Source: Blastococcus sp. URHD0036
GTDB lineage: Bacteria; Actinomycetota; Actinomycetes; Mycobacteriales; Geodermatophilaceae
Direction of reading: 5' to 3'
DNA: 64,000 bases
Assembly (NCBI RefSeq): GCF_000701365.1
Contig: NZ_JNIK01000018.1
Span: 297,585 to 361,584, forward strand
The stretch's first letter is position 1; every line of letters starts with the position of its first letter. Below are positions 47,344 to 56,992 of the stretch, one piece after another. The position numbers and the translations under genes are program-made. Below the pieces are notes generated by a model. It searched no databases and was not told the origin of the DNA. It saw nothing but the letters and a program-made list of their open reading frames with translations.

Positions 47344-48684
47344 TCAGCAGCCCCTGACGTTGATCCCCCGGGCGCGCATCAGCGGAGCGGGGTTGACCGC
47401 GCCGCTGTACATGGCGCCGTTCGGGTGGATCTCGAAGTGCAGGTGCGGGCCGGTCGACTGACCCTCGTTGCCGACCGCGGCGATGTTCTCGCCGGCGGCG
47501 ACTCGCTCACCGGTCCGGACGAAGTAGCGGCTGACGTGGCCGTAGACGGTCACCGCGCCGTCGTCGCCCCTGATGTAGACGGCCTGCCCGAACCCGGTCG
47601 CGGGGCCGACCCGCTCCACCACACCGCTGGTGTAGCTGTAGATCGGCGTGCCGATCGGGGCGGCGATGTCCATGCCGTTGTGCGAGGTGCCCCAGCGGGC
47701 GCCGAAGCAGCTGGAGATCCGGCCGGAAGTGGGCATCACGTAGGGGCCGCTGCCGCCGGCGGAGGCCGTGCCGCCACTGCCCGACTGCGCCCGGGCGGCC
47801 GCGGCGGCCGCGGCGGCGTCCCGTGCCGCGCGCTCGGCCGCAGCGGCGGCCGCGGCCTCCTCGGCGGCCTTCTGCTGCTGCCACTGCTGGTAGGCGTCGC
47901 GCGCTCCCTGCAGCTGGAGCAGCTGGATGTTGGCGGCCTCGAGCTGCTGGTCGTACTGCGCCTTCTGCGCCGAGACCTCGCTGTAGGCGGCCCGCTGACT
48001 GGCGGCCTGGGCGTCGGCGGCGTCCTTGGCCGCCGCGGCCTGGTCCGCTGCCGCGGTCGCGGCGTCCCTGGCCTGCCGGGCGGCGGACTCGGCGTTGGCC
48101 TGCTGCACGCGGGCCAGCTCCATGGTGTCCAGGACGTCGACCTGGGTGTCGCCCACGTACTCCAGCAGCGCCGCCCGCTGGATCAGCTCCGCGGGGCCCT
48201 CGGCGTCGAGCAGGGCCTGCGTGGTGGTGAGCTGGCTGCCGTTCATGTAGCTGGTGCGGGCGAACTCGCCGACCCGGCTCTGGGCGGCCGCGACGGCGTC
48301 GGCGGCGGCCTGCAGCTGGGCAGCGGCCTGGTCGGCGGCGGCCTGGGCGGCCTGAGCGGCCTCCTCGGCGACGAGGAAGGCGGTCCCGGCGGCCTCGGCC
48401 TGCACGGTCAGCCGCTCGAGCTCGGACTCGGCGCCGGCGACGAGAGCGGCGATGCGGCCCACCTCTGCCGCGGCGGCGTCCTGCTGCGCCCGGGCCGAGG
48501 CGATCTGGTCGTTCGTGGGGTTCGGCGGCGGCGCGGGCACCGCCAGCGCAGGGCCGGCCATGCCCATCAGCAGGGCTCCGGCGAGCGCCCCGGCGACCGC
48601 GAGCCGCAGGCCGCGCGGACGACGGGGGCCGGTGCCGGCGCGGCCCACGGTCGTCCGGCGCCCGGAGGCGGTGGCCTGCGACAT
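47344..48684 (-). CDS. secreted M23-family peptidoglycan peptidase with coiled coil
   Basis: A 446-residue exported protein. A twin-arginine-free signal peptide (about 1-48, ending ALA) precedes a long Ala/Gln-rich coiled coil (about 55-290), then an M23 endopeptidase domain (about 315-440). Zinc motifs HNGMDIAAP and HLHFEIHP are present, with YGHVSRYFV between, so the LytM active site is complete. It should cut peptidoglycan cross-links or regulate an amidase, as for EnvC-like and RipA-associated proteins. The reverse-strand promoter region faces that of the dehydrogenase gene at 48840. Confidence 0.92.
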   Translation of the reverse strand: MSQATASGRRTTVGRAGTGPRRPRGLRLAVAGALAGALLMGMAGPALAVPAPPPNPTNDQIASARAQQDAAAAEVGRIAALVAGAESELERLTVQAEAAGTAFLVAEEAAQAAQAAADQAAAQLQAAADAVAAAQSRVGEFARTSYMNGSQLTTTQALLDAEGPAELIQRAALLEYVGDTQVDVLDTMELARVQQANAESAARQARDAATAAADQAAAAKDAADAQAASQRAAYSEVSAQKAQYDQQLEAANIQLLQLQGARDAYQQWQQQKAAEEAAAAAAAERAARDAAAAAAAARAQSGSGGTASAGGSGPYVMPTSGRISSCFGARWGTSHNGMDIAAPIGTPIYSYTSGVVERVGPATGFGQAVYIRGDDGAVTVYGHVSRYFVRTGERVAAGENIAAVGNEGQSTGPHLHFEIHPNGAMYSGAVNPAPLMRARGINVRGC

Positions 48685-48827
48685 GCTTCGCTCCCTGGGG
48701 AAGAGGGCGAGTGCTCATCGAGCACTCCGTTCACTTCTGTCCCATTGGTTCTCGTCACCCGTCCGGGGGACCTTGAGGTCGCCGGCGCAGATTTCTCCGT
48801 CGCATCGGGCCTCCGGGGCCGCCCACC

Positions 48828-48833
48828 TAGGCT
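48828..48833 (+). promoter_or_regulatory. -10 hexamer of leaderless dehydrogenase transcript
   Basis: TAGGCT ends 6 nt before the GTG at 48840, with no ribosome site between. Confidence 0.55.
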
Positions 48834-48839
48834 CGGGAC

Positions 48840-49904
48840 GTGGACGTCTTCGGCTCCGGTCATGAACAGGTGGTCTTCTGCTCCGACCCGGAGTCGGGGT
48901 TGCGGGCGGTCATCGCGATCTACTCGACAGCGCTCGGGCCGGCCCTCGGCGGCACCCGCTTCCACCCGTACGCCACCGAGGCAGAGGCGGTCGCCGACGC
49001 CCTGGCCCTCTCCGAGGCGATGGCCTACAAGAACAGCCTCGCCGGCCTGGACCTCGGCGGCGGCAAGGGCGTGATCATCGGCGATCCCCGCACGGACAAG
49101 ACCGAGGCGCTGCTCCGTGCCTACGGGCGGTTCGTGGAGGCCCTCGGCGGCCGCTACCTGACGGCGTGCGACGTCGGCACGAACAACGCCGACCTCGACG
49201 TCGTCGCCCGCGAGACGCGGTTCGCCCACGGCCGGTCCCTGGCCATGGGCGGCTGCGGCGACTCCTCGGTCCTCACCGCCTACGGCGTCTTCCAGGGCAT
49301 GCGGGCCGCTGCCGAGCACCGCTGGGGCACGCCGACGCTCGCCGGACGCCGGGTGGCCGTGGCCGGCGTCGGCAAGGTCGGGAGCTGGCTGGTCGACCGG
49401 CTGGTCACCGACGGCGCGTCCGTCGTCGTCACCGACGTCGACGAGGCCGCCGTCGAGCGCGTGCGGTCCCGGCACCCCGGCGTCGAGGCCGTGCCCGACA
49501 CCCGGGCCCTGGTGCGCACTCCCGCCGATGTGTACGCGCCGTGCGCCCTCGGCGGCGCGCTCGACGACGAGACGGTCGCCGCGCTGCAGGCCGAGATCGT
49601 CTGCGGCGGCGCGAACAACCAGCTCGCGCACGCGGGGACCGCCGAGGCGCTGCGGCAGCGCGGCGTCCTCTACGCGCCGGACTACCTCGTCAACGCCGGC
49701 GGCGTGATCCAGGTCGAGGACGAGCGGCACGGGTTCTCGTTCGCGCGGGCCGAGGCCCGGGCGGCGGGCATCTTCGACGTCACGCTGCGCGTCCTGGCGG
49801 CCGCCGAGGCCGACGGCGTCTCCCCCGCCGTGGCCGCCGACCGGCTCGCCGAGGAGCGCATCCGTTCGGTGGGCCGGCTGGCCACGATCCGGCTGCCCCG
49901 CTGA
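48840..49904 (+). CDS. vdh: valine/leucine/glutamate-type amino acid dehydrogenase
   Basis: A 354-residue NAD-dependent enzyme that deaminates branched-chain amino acids. [12 protein letters not shown] and [24 protein letters not shown] contain the conserved GGGK Lys; shortened core [31 protein letters not shown] and CGGANNQLA are typical of the Leu/Val dehydrogenase branch, and [15 protein letters not shown] is the NAD fold. Length fits Streptomyces valine dehydrogenase (about 360). I favour valine dehydrogenase, but leucine or phenylalanine activity cannot be ruled out. GTG start follows a TAGGCT hexamer. Confidence 0.9.
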   Translation: MDVFGSGHEQVVFCSDPESGLRAVIAIYSTALGPALGGTRFHPYATEAEAVADALALSEAMAYKNSLAGLDLGGGKGVIIGDPRTDKTEALLRAYGRFVEALGGRYLTACDVGTNNADLDVVARETRFAHGRSLAMGGCGDSSVLTAYGVFQGMRAAAEHRWGTPTLAGRRVAVAGVGKVGSWLVDRLVTDGASVVVTDVDEAAVERVRSRHPGVEAVPDTRALVRTPADVYAPCALGGALDDETVAALQAEIVCGGANNQLAHAGTAEALRQRGVLYAPDYLVNAGGVIQVEDERHGFSFARAEARAAGIFDVTLRVLAAAEADGVSPAVAADRLAEERIRSVGRLATIRLPR

Positions 49905-49911
49905 GCCGGGC

Positions 49912-51183
49912 TCACCCCGGGCGACGCGCGCCGGGCCGGAAGGTGACCGGCAGGCTGGTGGGGGCGTAGACGTTGCAGGCGTCCGCGAAGCGCGGCACCT
50001 GGTCGACGGTGATCCGGAAGTCCGGCAGCCGGTCGAGGACGACGTCCACCATCACCTGGAACATCGTGCGGGCGAGGTTGGAGCCCAGGCAGCGGTGGGT
50101 GCCGACGCCGAAGGCCATGTGCCGGTTCGGCCACCGCTCGAGGTCCACGACCTGGGGATCGGGGAACTCGGCCGGATCGCGGTTGGCCGCCGCCCACAGG
50201 ACCAGCGCCCGCTCGCCGCTGCGCATCTGCTGCCCGTGGAACTCGACGTCGCGCGACAGGGTCCGCACCTGGCCCTGCGTGGGTGTGCCGATGCGGAGGA
50301 ACTCCTCGGTCGCGGTCCGCAGCAGGTCCCGCCGCTCGACGAGCGTGCGGCGCAGCTCGTCGTCTCGGCCGAGGTGCACGAGGGCGTTGCCGGTGAGCCC
50401 GCTGGTGGTGTCCATGCCGCCCAGGAGGATCAGGAAGACGTAGCGGACCTGCTCGGAGAAGCCGATCGGCTCGCCGTCGACCTGGCAGCCGATGATCGAG
50501 GTCAGCAGGTCGTCGGGGCCGCGGGGGTCCGCGGTGCGCGCCTGGATCTCCGCGGTGACGTGGGCGAAGACGGCGCCCTGGGCCTCCCGGCCCTCGTCGG
50601 CGGTCCCGTGGATGATCGCGTGGATCCACTGCACCCACTCCGCCCAGCGCGACTCGTCCATCCCGAGCAGCCGCAGCGTCACCCGGGCGGGCAGCGGAGT
50701 GGCCAGCTGCTGGACCAGGTCGCCCTCGCCCGTCTCGATGAACGCGTCGACGAACTCGTCGGCCATCGCGCGGATCGCCGGCTCCAGGGCGGCCACCGAC
50801 CGCGGTGACAGCGGGCCGAGGGCCGCCTTGCGGTACTGCTGCGTGTACGGGGGGTCCGTCTCGATCGGGATCGGCCCGGTGCCGGGCGGGAGCGCCGACT
50901 CCTCGCCGTCGCGGGGCAGGCCCACCCCGCTGGAGCACGTGAAGAGCGCGTCGTCCCTCGTCGCCTCGTAGACCGGCCGGTAGCCGGTCAGCATCCAGAA
51001 GCCCCCGTTGGTGGTGGACCAGACGACCGGGTGCTCCTCGACCAGCTCGTCGTAGATCTCGTGGACGTCCGCGCAGAAGGACGGGAGGTGCGGATCGAGG
51101 TGGACGGCGGGCCGCGGCGGCTCCCCCTCGCGCAGTGAGAGCGGCGTGACCGGGCAGATCCGGGTCGTGTCGGGCGACGTCAT
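49912..51183 (-). CDS. cytochrome P450
   Basis: A 423-residue soluble bacterial P450. The heme-binding loop FGVGTHRCLGSNLAR places the thiolate Cys near residue 365. The I-helix reads LLGGMDTTSG (near 250, with Asp before Thr-Thr), and EEFLR is the K-helix ExxR. The N-terminus has no membrane anchor, so redox partners are soluble ferredoxins, none encoded here. ATG follows GGAGGAGAG. The substrate is unknown; the gene converges on the dehydrogenase with a 7-bp gap and its promoter region faces the DUF3073 gene. Confidence 0.93.
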   Translation of the reverse strand: MTSPDTTRICPVTPLSLREGEPPRPAVHLDPHLPSFCADVHEIYDELVEEHPVVWSTTNGGFWMLTGYRPVYEATRDDALFTCSSGVGLPRDGEESALPPGTGPIPIETDPPYTQQYRKAALGPLSPRSVAALEPAIRAMADEFVDAFIETGEGDLVQQLATPLPARVTLRLLGMDESRWAEWVQWIHAIIHGTADEGREAQGAVFAHVTAEIQARTADPRGPDDLLTSIIGCQVDGEPIGFSEQVRYVFLILLGGMDTTSGLTGNALVHLGRDDELRRTLVERRDLLRTATEEFLRIGTPTQGQVRTLSRDVEFHGQQMRSGERALVLWAAANRDPAEFPDPQVVDLERWPNRHMAFGVGTHRCLGSNLARTMFQVMVDVVLDRLPDFRITVDQVPRFADACNVYAPTSLPVTFRPGARRPG

Positions 51184-51495
51184 CGGGACGGGGCTCTCCT
51201 CCTACGGTGGCACCGGTGGATGCGCTCCGAGCGGGGCGGCAGGCGCTCGGTCAGTCCTACCCGCCGGCACCCCGCGGCGTGAAGTGGGTCACTGCGATCG
51301 GCCGTCCGGGCCCGGCCCGGCGGAGGCGCCGGTCACAGCAGGCCCCCGGACGGGCGACCGACGGGGGAGGACGTGTGCCCGCCGCCGAAGCGTGTCGTAA
51401 GCTCGGTCGAGACACAGTCACTCAGTCGGGGTCGCCACGCGGGCCGCTCAGCCCGGAGCTGGGCTCCCGCACTCCGTAGCGAGGGGGTCGAGCCG
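51184..51495. other. 312-bp divergent intergenic region, P450 and DUF3073 promoters
   Basis: No gene is supported here. TAAGCT at 51398-51403 is a likely -10 for the DUF3073 gene with a leader of about 85 nt. GTGTC and GACAC flank it as an inverted repeat (51393-51397 and about 51410-51415). The P450 ribosome site lies at the left end. Confidence 0.4.
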
Positions 51496-51720
51496 ATGGG
51501 GCGCGGCCGAGCGAAGGCCAAGCAGACACGCGTGGCCCGTGAGCTCAAGTACAGCTCACCGAACACAGACCTCTCTGCTCTGCAGAAGGAACTGACGGGC
51601 TCACCGTCGTCTCCGTACACCGCTCCCACCCGGGCGGCGAAGGACGACGACGATGACGACGAGTACGCCGACCGCTGGGCGGACGGTGATGCGGACGACG
51701 ACTGGGCTGCCAGTCGTTGA
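51496..51720 (+). CDS. DUF3073 protein
   Basis: A 74-residue very hydrophilic protein of the actinobacterial DUF3073 family. MGRGRAKAKQTRVARELKYSS, shortened MGRGRAKAKQTRVARELKY, is diagnostic, and the C-terminus is a run of Asp with Trp residues. The gene faces purM, a neighbourhood kept in mycobacteria (Rv0810c beside purM) and streptomycetes (established synteny). GAGGGGG precedes the ATG. Function is unknown. Confidence 0.92.
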   Translation: MGRGRAKAKQTRVARELKYSSPNTDLSALQKELTGSPSSPYTAPTRAAKDDDDDDEYADRWADGDADDDWAASR

Positions 51721-51806
51721 CCGCCACCTGAGCGCAGCCGTCCGTTCCTGACGACGACACCGCCGCCCTCCCGGGGCGGTGGTGCCGTCATGCTGTCCTG
51801 AAGGTC

Positions 51807-51843
51807 GGAATGGCGGTTCTGCCCCGTGCAGAACCGCCATTCC
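51807..51843. terminator. 16-bp stem terminator between DUF3073 and purM
   Basis: Arms 51807-51822 and 51828-51843 (GGAATGGCGGTTCTGC and its complement) are perfect. A second GC hairpin (CACCGCC with GGCGGTG, about 51755-51778) precedes it, so each strand has a terminator before the convergent genes collide. Confidence 0.82.
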
Positions 51844-51860
51844 GCACGGGGCTGGCGCCG

Positions 51861-52922
51861 CTACTGGTAGGTGCCCACCAGGCGCGCACCGGCTGGCCGG
51901 CCGCTGGCGTCCTCGACCGTGCCGGCCACCCAGGCCGGGACACCGCGCGCGGTCAGCTGGGCGACGGCCCGGTCGGCGGCCTCGGCGGCGACCACGGCCA
52001 CCATGCCGACGCCACAGTTGAACGCCCGCTCGGACTCCTCGCGCGGCACGCCGTGCTCCTCGAGCAGGTGCACCGCGGCCGGCAGGGCCCACGTGCCCCG
52101 GTCGAGCACCGCCTCGGCGCCGTCGGGCACGACCCGGACCGTGTTGCCGGCCAGCCCACCGCCGGTGATGTGCGCGAAGGCGTGCACGCCGTCGACGCCG
52201 AGCTGCTCCACCAGCGCCAGGCAGTCCAGCGCGTAGATGCGCGTGGGCTCCAGCAGCACGTCGCCCAGGGGACGGTCCAGGCCGGCCGGGGTGCCGGTCA
52301 GGTCCAGCCCGGCGGCCGAGACGACGCGGCGCACCAGCGAGTAGCCGTTGGAGTGGAACCCGGACGACGCCATCGCGACGACGACGTCACCGGCACGGAC
52401 CCGCTCCGGGCCCAGCACCGAGTCCGCCTCGACCACGCCGACCGCGGTGGCCGCGAGGTCGTAGTCGTCGGGGGCCATCAGGTCGCCGTGCTCGGCGGTC
52501 TCACCGCCCACCAGTGCCGCGCCGGACCGGGTGCAGCCCTCGGCGATGCCGGTGACGATCGCGGCGATCCGCTCGGGCACCACCCGGCCGCAGGCGACGT
52601 AGTCCTGCAGGAACAGCGGCTCGGCGCCGCAGGCCACCAGGTCGTCGACGACCATGGCCACCAGGTCGATGCCGACCGTGTCGTGCCGGTCCAGCTGCCG
52701 GGCCAGGGCGATCTTCGTGCCGACGCCGTCGGTGGACGACGCCAGCAGCGGCCGCCGGTACTTGGCGACGTCGAGCGCGAAGAGGCCCGCGAAGCCACCC
52801 AGGCCACCCACGACCTCGGGCCGGTTGGTGCGCTCGACCGCGGTGCGCATCAGCGTGACGGCGCGCTCGCCGGCGTCGATGTCGACGCCGCTGGCGGCGT
52901 AGGTGAACTGCTGGTCGGTCAC
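51861..52922 (-). CDS. purM: phosphoribosylformylglycinamidine cyclo-ligase (AIR synthetase)
   Basis: A 353-residue cytoplasmic enzyme closing FGAM to AIR with ATP, fifth step of purine synthesis. FTYAASGVDIDAGERAV opens the protein; LLASSTDGVGTKIALA holds the ATP-contact loop, and GAALVGGETAEHGD and HITGGGLAGNTVRVVPDG are strongly conserved. GTG at 52922 was chosen because its GTGA overlaps the purF stop by 4 nt, coupling translation. Length matches the family. Confidence 0.96.
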   Translation of the reverse strand: MTDQQFTYAASGVDIDAGERAVTLMRTAVERTNRPEVVGGLGGFAGLFALDVAKYRRPLLASSTDGVGTKIALARQLDRHDTVGIDLVAMVVDDLVACGAEPLFLQDYVACGRVVPERIAAIVTGIAEGCTRSGAALVGGETAEHGDLMAPDDYDLAATAVGVVEADSVLGPERVRAGDVVVAMASSGFHSNGYSLVRRVVSAAGLDLTGTPAGLDRPLGDVLLEPTRIYALDCLALVEQLGVDGVHAFAHITGGGLAGNTVRVVPDGAEAVLDRGTWALPAAVHLLEEHGVPREESERAFNCGVGMVAVVAAEAADRAVAQLTARGVPAWVAGTVEDASGRPAGARLVGTYQ

Positions 52923-54484
52923 GGCCGGCTGAGGGCGTCGTCCGCGCCGCCGGGCACGGTGGCGCTGCCGGCCTGCTGGCCGGTCCACCCCGTCACCGCG
53001 CGCTGGGCGTCGGGACGCGGCATCGGCGTCCGGCCGACCCCTTCCAGCACGTGCTTGCCCAGCACGTCCACCTCGCCGAGGTCGATGGGGTACTGCCCGG
53101 TGAAGCAGGCGGTGCACAGCCGGTTGGCCGGCTGCTCGGTGGCGGCGATCAGCCCCTGCTCGGAGACGTAGCCGAGGGAGTCGGCGTTGATCGAGGCGCG
53201 CACGCCGTCGAGTTCCAGCCCGTTGGCGATGAGCTCGGCGCGGCTGGCGAAGTCGATCCCGTAGAAGCACGGCCACTTCACCGGCGGGGAGGCGATCCGG
53301 ACGTGCACCTCGAGCGCACCGGCCTCGCGGAGCATCCGGATCAGCGCGCGCTGGGTGTTGCCGCGGACGATCGAGTCGTCGACGACCACCAGCCGCTTGC
53401 CGCGGATGACGTCGCGCAGCGGGTTGAGCTTCAGCCGGATGCCGAGCTGCCGGATGGTCTGGCTGGGCTGGATGAACGTGCGGCCCACGTAGGAGTTCTT
53501 GACCAGGCCCAGCCCGTAGGGGATCCCGCTGGCCTCGGCGTAGCCGACCGCGGCCGGGGTGCCGGACTCCGGCACCGGGATGACCAGGTCGGCCTCGACC
53601 GGGTGCTCCTTGGCCAGCCGGCGGCCGATCTCGACGCGCGCGGCGTGGACGCCACGGCCGGAGATCGTCGTGTCGGGGCGGGCCAGGTAGACGTACTCGA
53701 AGACGCAGCCCTTGGGCTCGGCCGGCGCGAAGTGCTGGCTGCGCAGGCCGTCGGCGTCGATGGCGATGAGCTCCCCGGGCTCGACCTCGCGGACGACGGA
53801 GGCGCCGACGATGTCGAGGGCGGCGGTCTCGCTGGCGACCACCCAGCCGCGCTCGAGCCGGCCGAGCACCAGCGGCCGCACGCCCTGCGGGTCACGGGCG
53901 GCGTAGAGGGTGTCCTCGTCCATGAAGGTCAGGCTGAACGCGCCGCGCAGCTGGGGGAGCACCTCCATCGCCGCGGCCTCGACCGACATGTCCGGCCGGG
54001 CGGCGATGAGCGAGGTGATGAGGTCGGAGTCGGTGCTGGCGGTGAACGCCCCCCGCACGCCGGCATCGGCGGCCTTGCTGGCCAGCTCGGCGGTGTTGAC
54101 GAGGTTGCCGTTGTGGCACAGGGCCAGGCCGGTGCCGGCGTCGGTGGTCCGGAACGTGGGCTGCGCGTTCTCCCAGGTCGACGAGCCGGTGGTCGAGTAC
54201 CGGGTGTGGCCGACGGAGAGGTATCCGCGCAGGCTCCCCAGCGTCGCCTCGTCGAACACCTGGCTGACCAGCCCGAGGTCCTTGTAGACCACGACCGAGG
54301 CGCCGTCGGAGACCGCGATCCCCGCCGCCTCCTGCCCACGGTGCTGGAGGGCGTACAGCCCGAAGTAGGCGAGCTTGGCGACCTCCTCCCCCGGCGCCCA
54401 GACACCGAAGACGCCGCAGGCGTCCTGGGGTCCGGGGGACTGGGGGTCGAGGTCGTGCGTCAGCCGTCCATCTCCGCGAGGCAC
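52919..54484 (-). CDS. purF: amidophosphoribosyltransferase
   Basis: A 521-residue enzyme making phosphoribosylamine from PRPP and glutamine, the first step of purine synthesis. A short propeptide precedes the N-terminal nucleophile Cys23 (DACGVFGVW). HRGQEAAGIA and the glutaminase block RYSTTGSS follow. The PRPP loop VVVDDSIVRGNT lies near residue 365, and four Cys (about 236-440s, such as KGCVF and LCTACF) could hold a [4Fe-4S] cluster as in B. subtilis. GTG at 54484 lies 7 nt after TACTCT, pointing to a leaderless transcript. purM overlaps the stop. Confidence 0.95.
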   Translation of the reverse strand: MPRGDGRLTHDLDPQSPGPQDACGVFGVWAPGEEVAKLAYFGLYALQHRGQEAAGIAVSDGASVVVYKDLGLVSQVFDEATLGSLRGYLSVGHTRYSTTGSSTWENAQPTFRTTDAGTGLALCHNGNLVNTAELASKAADAGVRGAFTASTDSDLITSLIAARPDMSVEAAAMEVLPQLRGAFSLTFMDEDTLYAARDPQGVRPLVLGRLERGWVVASETAALDIVGASVVREVEPGELIAIDADGLRSQHFAPAEPKGCVFEYVYLARPDTTISGRGVHAARVEIGRRLAKEHPVEADLVIPVPESGTPAAVGYAEASGIPYGLGLVKNSYVGRTFIQPSQTIRQLGIRLKLNPLRDVIRGKRLVVVDDSIVRGNTQRALIRMLREAGALEVHVRIASPPVKWPCFYGIDFASRAELIANGLELDGVRASINADSLGYVSEQGLIAATEQPANRLCTACFTGQYPIDLGEVDVLGKHVLEGVGRTPMPRPDAQRAVTGWTGQQAGSATVPGGADDALSRP

Positions 54485-54491
54485 TCGTGCG

Positions 54492-54516
54492 AGAGTACCG
54501 GTGCCTCGTCCGGTAC
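54492..54516 (-). promoter_or_regulatory. purF promoter with overlapping inverted repeat
   Basis: On the reverse strand TACTCT (54492-54497) is 7 nt before the GTG. The inverted repeat GTACCGG-(8)-CCGGTAC (54495-54516) overlaps it, so a bound regulator could block purF. Confidence 0.45.
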
Positions 54517-54576
54517 GGGTGTCCGTCCCAGGGATAACCGCCACACCCCCGGCGCGTCGGGGGCGCCGCGCGCGGC

Positions 54577-55257
54577 TCAGCCGCAGCTCACGACGCCGTC
54601 GCCACCGGTGCCGTCGTCGAGCCGTTTCACGTACGCGTCGGCAGGCCCGGCACCGCACGAGGCCAGCGCCGCCTCCGCGGTCGGGAACGGCCCGAGGTAG
54701 ACGGTGTGGATGAGGGTGCCGGCGTCCGACCGGTCGCGCAGCGAGCCGCAACTGCCCTCGGTGGTGAACCAATGCGCGCCGGGCGTGGCGTCGAGCAGGC
54801 GGGACACCGCGTCCTGGTAGCCGATCGGCGTGGTCACGCTGCCGACGATGAGCACGAACGAGCCGTCGCACGCCGGGACGACCGGCGCCGGCAGGTCCGA
54901 CGGGATCGTGCCGGGCGCGGTGCTGTCGCCGTCGGTCGGGGACGGCTCCGGCGAGCGCGGCGGGCCGGACGTCCCGGCGCCGGCGCCGGGCGCCGCCGGG
55001 TCCCCCAGCGCGGCGTAGCCGGCGACCAGCCCCCCGCCGACGACGAGGAAGCCGGCCAGCATCCACGCCAGCCAGCGTCCCGGCCGGCTGCCGGAGGGCT
55101 GCCGGCGCTCCTCGCGGACCTCCGCTGCCGGCCGGACCGGCGGCGGCCGGACCGGCGGTGGGAGGACGGGCGGCGGCTGGACAGGCGGGGGGACCGGCTC
55201 GGGGGCCCGGTGGCGCCCGGAGCCCGCGCCGGGCGCTCCCCCCGTGTTCCCGTCCAC
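54577..55257 (-). CDS. proline-rich membrane protein with SPOR-like end
   Basis: A 226-residue protein. Residues 20-45 are a proline-rich cytoplasmic part (PPPV repeats), then one membrane helix (about 63-84: WLAWMLAGFLVVGGGLVAGYA). Outside are a Ser/Pro linker and a domain of about 95 residues with two Cys pairs and GTLIHTVYLGPFPTAEAALASC, shortened IHTVYLGPFPTAEAALAS. The latter resembles SPOR-type peptidoglycan-binding folds, but the match is weak. GTG at 55257 has GGGGAG upstream. Confidence 0.78.
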   Translation of the reverse strand: MDGNTGGAPGAGSGRHRAPEPVPPPVQPPPVLPPPVRPPPVRPAAEVREERRQPSGSRPGRWLAWMLAGFLVVGGGLVAGYAALGDPAAPGAGAGTSGPPRSPEPSPTDGDSTAPGTIPSDLPAPVVPACDGSFVLIVGSVTTPIGYQDAVSRLLDATPGAHWFTTEGSCGSLRDRSDAGTLIHTVYLGPFPTAEAALASCGAGPADAYVKRLDDGTGGDGVVSCG

Positions 55258-55280
55258 CGCTCCCCCGTACCCCGCCCCGC

Positions 55281-55901
55281 TCAGGAGACCGTGCGCAGCT
55301 CCGCGGCGATGGTCGTGTCGTCGCCGTGCCCGGTGCGGACCACGGTGTCGCCGTGCAGCGTGAGCAGCTTCGACCGGATGGAGGCGACGATCGTCGGGTG
55401 GTCGCTGAACGACCGCCCGGTCGCGCCCGGCCCGCCGCAGAACAGCGTGTCGCCGGTGAAGACGGTGTTCAGGTCGGCGGAGTGCAGGCAGGTGCTGCCC
55501 GGCGAGTGACCGGGGGTGTGCAGGGCCAGCAGGGTGCTACCGGCGATCCGGAACGTCGTCCCCTCGATGAGGTCGCGGTCGGGGTCGGCGGCCGGCTGCG
55601 AGGCGCCGTAGACCATGTCCCAGAGCATCCGGTCGGGCGCGGGGAACCAGATCGGGGCATCGACGGCCTCGCGCAGCGCCACGGCGGCGGTGATGTGGTC
55701 GTTGTGCCCGTGGGTGAGCACGATCCCGGCGACCTTCCGACCGCCGATCGCCTCGACGATCGGCTCGGGCCGGTGCGGGGCGTCGATGACCAGCACCTCG
55801 TCGTCGTCGCCGACGAGCCAGACGTTGTTGTCGACGTCGAAGTCCTGCCCGTCGAGGCTGAAGACGCCGCTGATCACGGTCTTGTCGATGCGGGCGGCCA
55901 T
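55281..55901 (-). CDS. MBL-fold hydrolase of the mycothiol formaldehyde pathway
   Basis: A 206-residue metallo-beta-lactamase-fold protein. The motif THGHNDH lies near residue 63, with HTPGHSPGSTCLH, FTGDTLFCGG and RTGHGDDT giving other ligands. The gene follows mscR with a 1-nt overlap (TGATG). The same pair occurs in mycobacteria (mscR with Rv2260-like, established). It probably hydrolyses S-formylmycothiol to formate and mycothiol, which is an inference from context. Confidence 0.88.
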   Translation of the reverse strand: MAARIDKTVISGVFSLDGQDFDVDNNVWLVGDDDEVLVIDAPHRPEPIVEAIGGRKVAGIVLTHGHNDHITAAVALREAVDAPIWFPAPDRMLWDMVYGASQPAADPDRDLIEGTTFRIAGSTLLALHTPGHSPGSTCLHSADLNTVFTGDTLFCGGPGATGRSFSDHPTIVASIRSKLLTLHGDTVVRTGHGDDTTIAAELRTVS

Positions 55902-56986
55902 CAGAAGGTGACCACCGAGCGCAGGACCTCGCCCTTGTGCATCTTCTCGAACGCCGACTCGACGGCGTCCATGCCGATGGTCTCGCTGACGAAGTCGTCC
56001 AGCGGGAAGCGGCCCTGCAGGTAGAGGTCGACCAGCATCGGGAAGTCGCGGGACGGCAGGCAGTCGCCGTACCAGGAGGACTTGAGCGCCCCGCCCCGGC
56101 CGAACAGCTCGATCAGCGGCAGGGTCAGCTGCATGTCCGGCGTCGGGACGCCGACCAGGACCACCCGGCCGGCCAGGTCGCGGGCGTAGAAGGCCTGCTC
56201 GAAGACCTTCGGGTGCCCGACGGCGTCGATGGCGACGTCGACGCCGAAGCCGCTCGTCGCGGCCTTGATCGCCTCGACCGCGTCGGTCTGGCTCGAGTTC
56301 ACCGTGTGGGTGGCGCCGAACTGCCGCGCCCACTCCAGCTTCCGGTCGTCGATGTCGACGGCCACGATCGTCGTCGCCCCGGCGAGCTTCGCGCCGGCGA
56401 TCGCGGCGTCCCCGACGCCACCGCAGCCGAACACCGCGACCGACTCGCCGCGGCGGACCCCGCCGGTGTTGATCGCCGCGCCGACGCCGGCCATCACGCC
56501 GCAGCCCAGCAGCCCGGCCGCGGTGGCCGGGGCCTGCCGGTCGACCTTGGTGCACTGCCCGGAGTGGACCAGCGTCTTCTCCACGAAGGCGCCGATGCCC
56601 AGCGCCGGGGAGAGCTCGGTGCCGTCGGTCAGCGTCATCTTCTGCGCGGCGTTGTGGGTGTCGAAGCAGTACTGCGGCTCGCCCTTGAGGCAGGCACGGC
56701 ACTGCCCGCAGACCGCGCGCCAGTTGAGAATCACGAAGTCGCCGACCGCCACGTTGGTGACGCCCTCGCCGACCGCGGCCACCGTGCCCGCGGCCTCGTG
56801 GCCGAGCAGGAACGGGAACTCGTCGTTGATCCCGCCCTCGCGGTAGTGCAGGTCGGTGTGGCAGACCCCGCACGCCTGGATGTCGACGACGGCCTCGCCG
56901 GGACCCGGATCGGGGACGACGATCGTCGCGATCTCGACCGGGGCACCCTTGCTGCGGGCGATGACGCCCTTCACCTCGTAGGACAT
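55901..56986 (-). CDS. mscR: S-(hydroxymethyl)mycothiol dehydrogenase
   Basis: A 361-residue zinc alcohol dehydrogenase that oxidises the mycothiol-formaldehyde adduct, in place of the glutathione route. Catalytic zinc: Cys39 and the GHEAAG His; structural zinc: [35 protein letters not shown], shortened [16 protein letters not shown], is specific for the mycothiol branch. NAD fold: [21 protein letters not shown] lies 6 nt before the ATG, giving a leaderless transcript. The MBL partner overlaps the stop. Confidence 0.95.
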   Translation of the reverse strand: MSYEVKGVIARSKGAPVEIATIVVPDPGPGEAVVDIQACGVCHTDLHYREGGINDEFPFLLGHEAAGTVAAVGEGVTNVAVGDFVILNWRAVCGQCRACLKGEPQYCFDTHNAAQKMTLTDGTELSPALGIGAFVEKTLVHSGQCTKVDRQAPATAAGLLGCGVMAGVGAAINTGGVRRGESVAVFGCGGVGDAAIAGAKLAGATTIVAVDIDDRKLEWARQFGATHTVNSSQTDAVEAIKAATSGFGVDVAIDAVGHPKVFEQAFYARDLAGRVVLVGVPTPDMQLTLPLIELFGRGGALKSSWYGDCLPSRDFPMLVDLYLQGRFPLDDFVSETIGMDAVESAFEKMHKGEVLRSVVTF

Positions 56987-56992
56987 GGGGCG

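Noticed and set aside
48685..48839. Riboswitch upstream of the M23 peptidase gene
   Set aside because: Actinobacterial wall hydrolases often have a c-di-AMP (ydaO) riboswitch, but this 155-bp region is too short and lacks the conserved core I would expect.
51207..51479. 90-codon frame between P450 and DUF3073
   Set aside because: Basic, proline- and arginine-rich translation with no ribosome site. It overlaps the likely DUF3073 promoter and leader.
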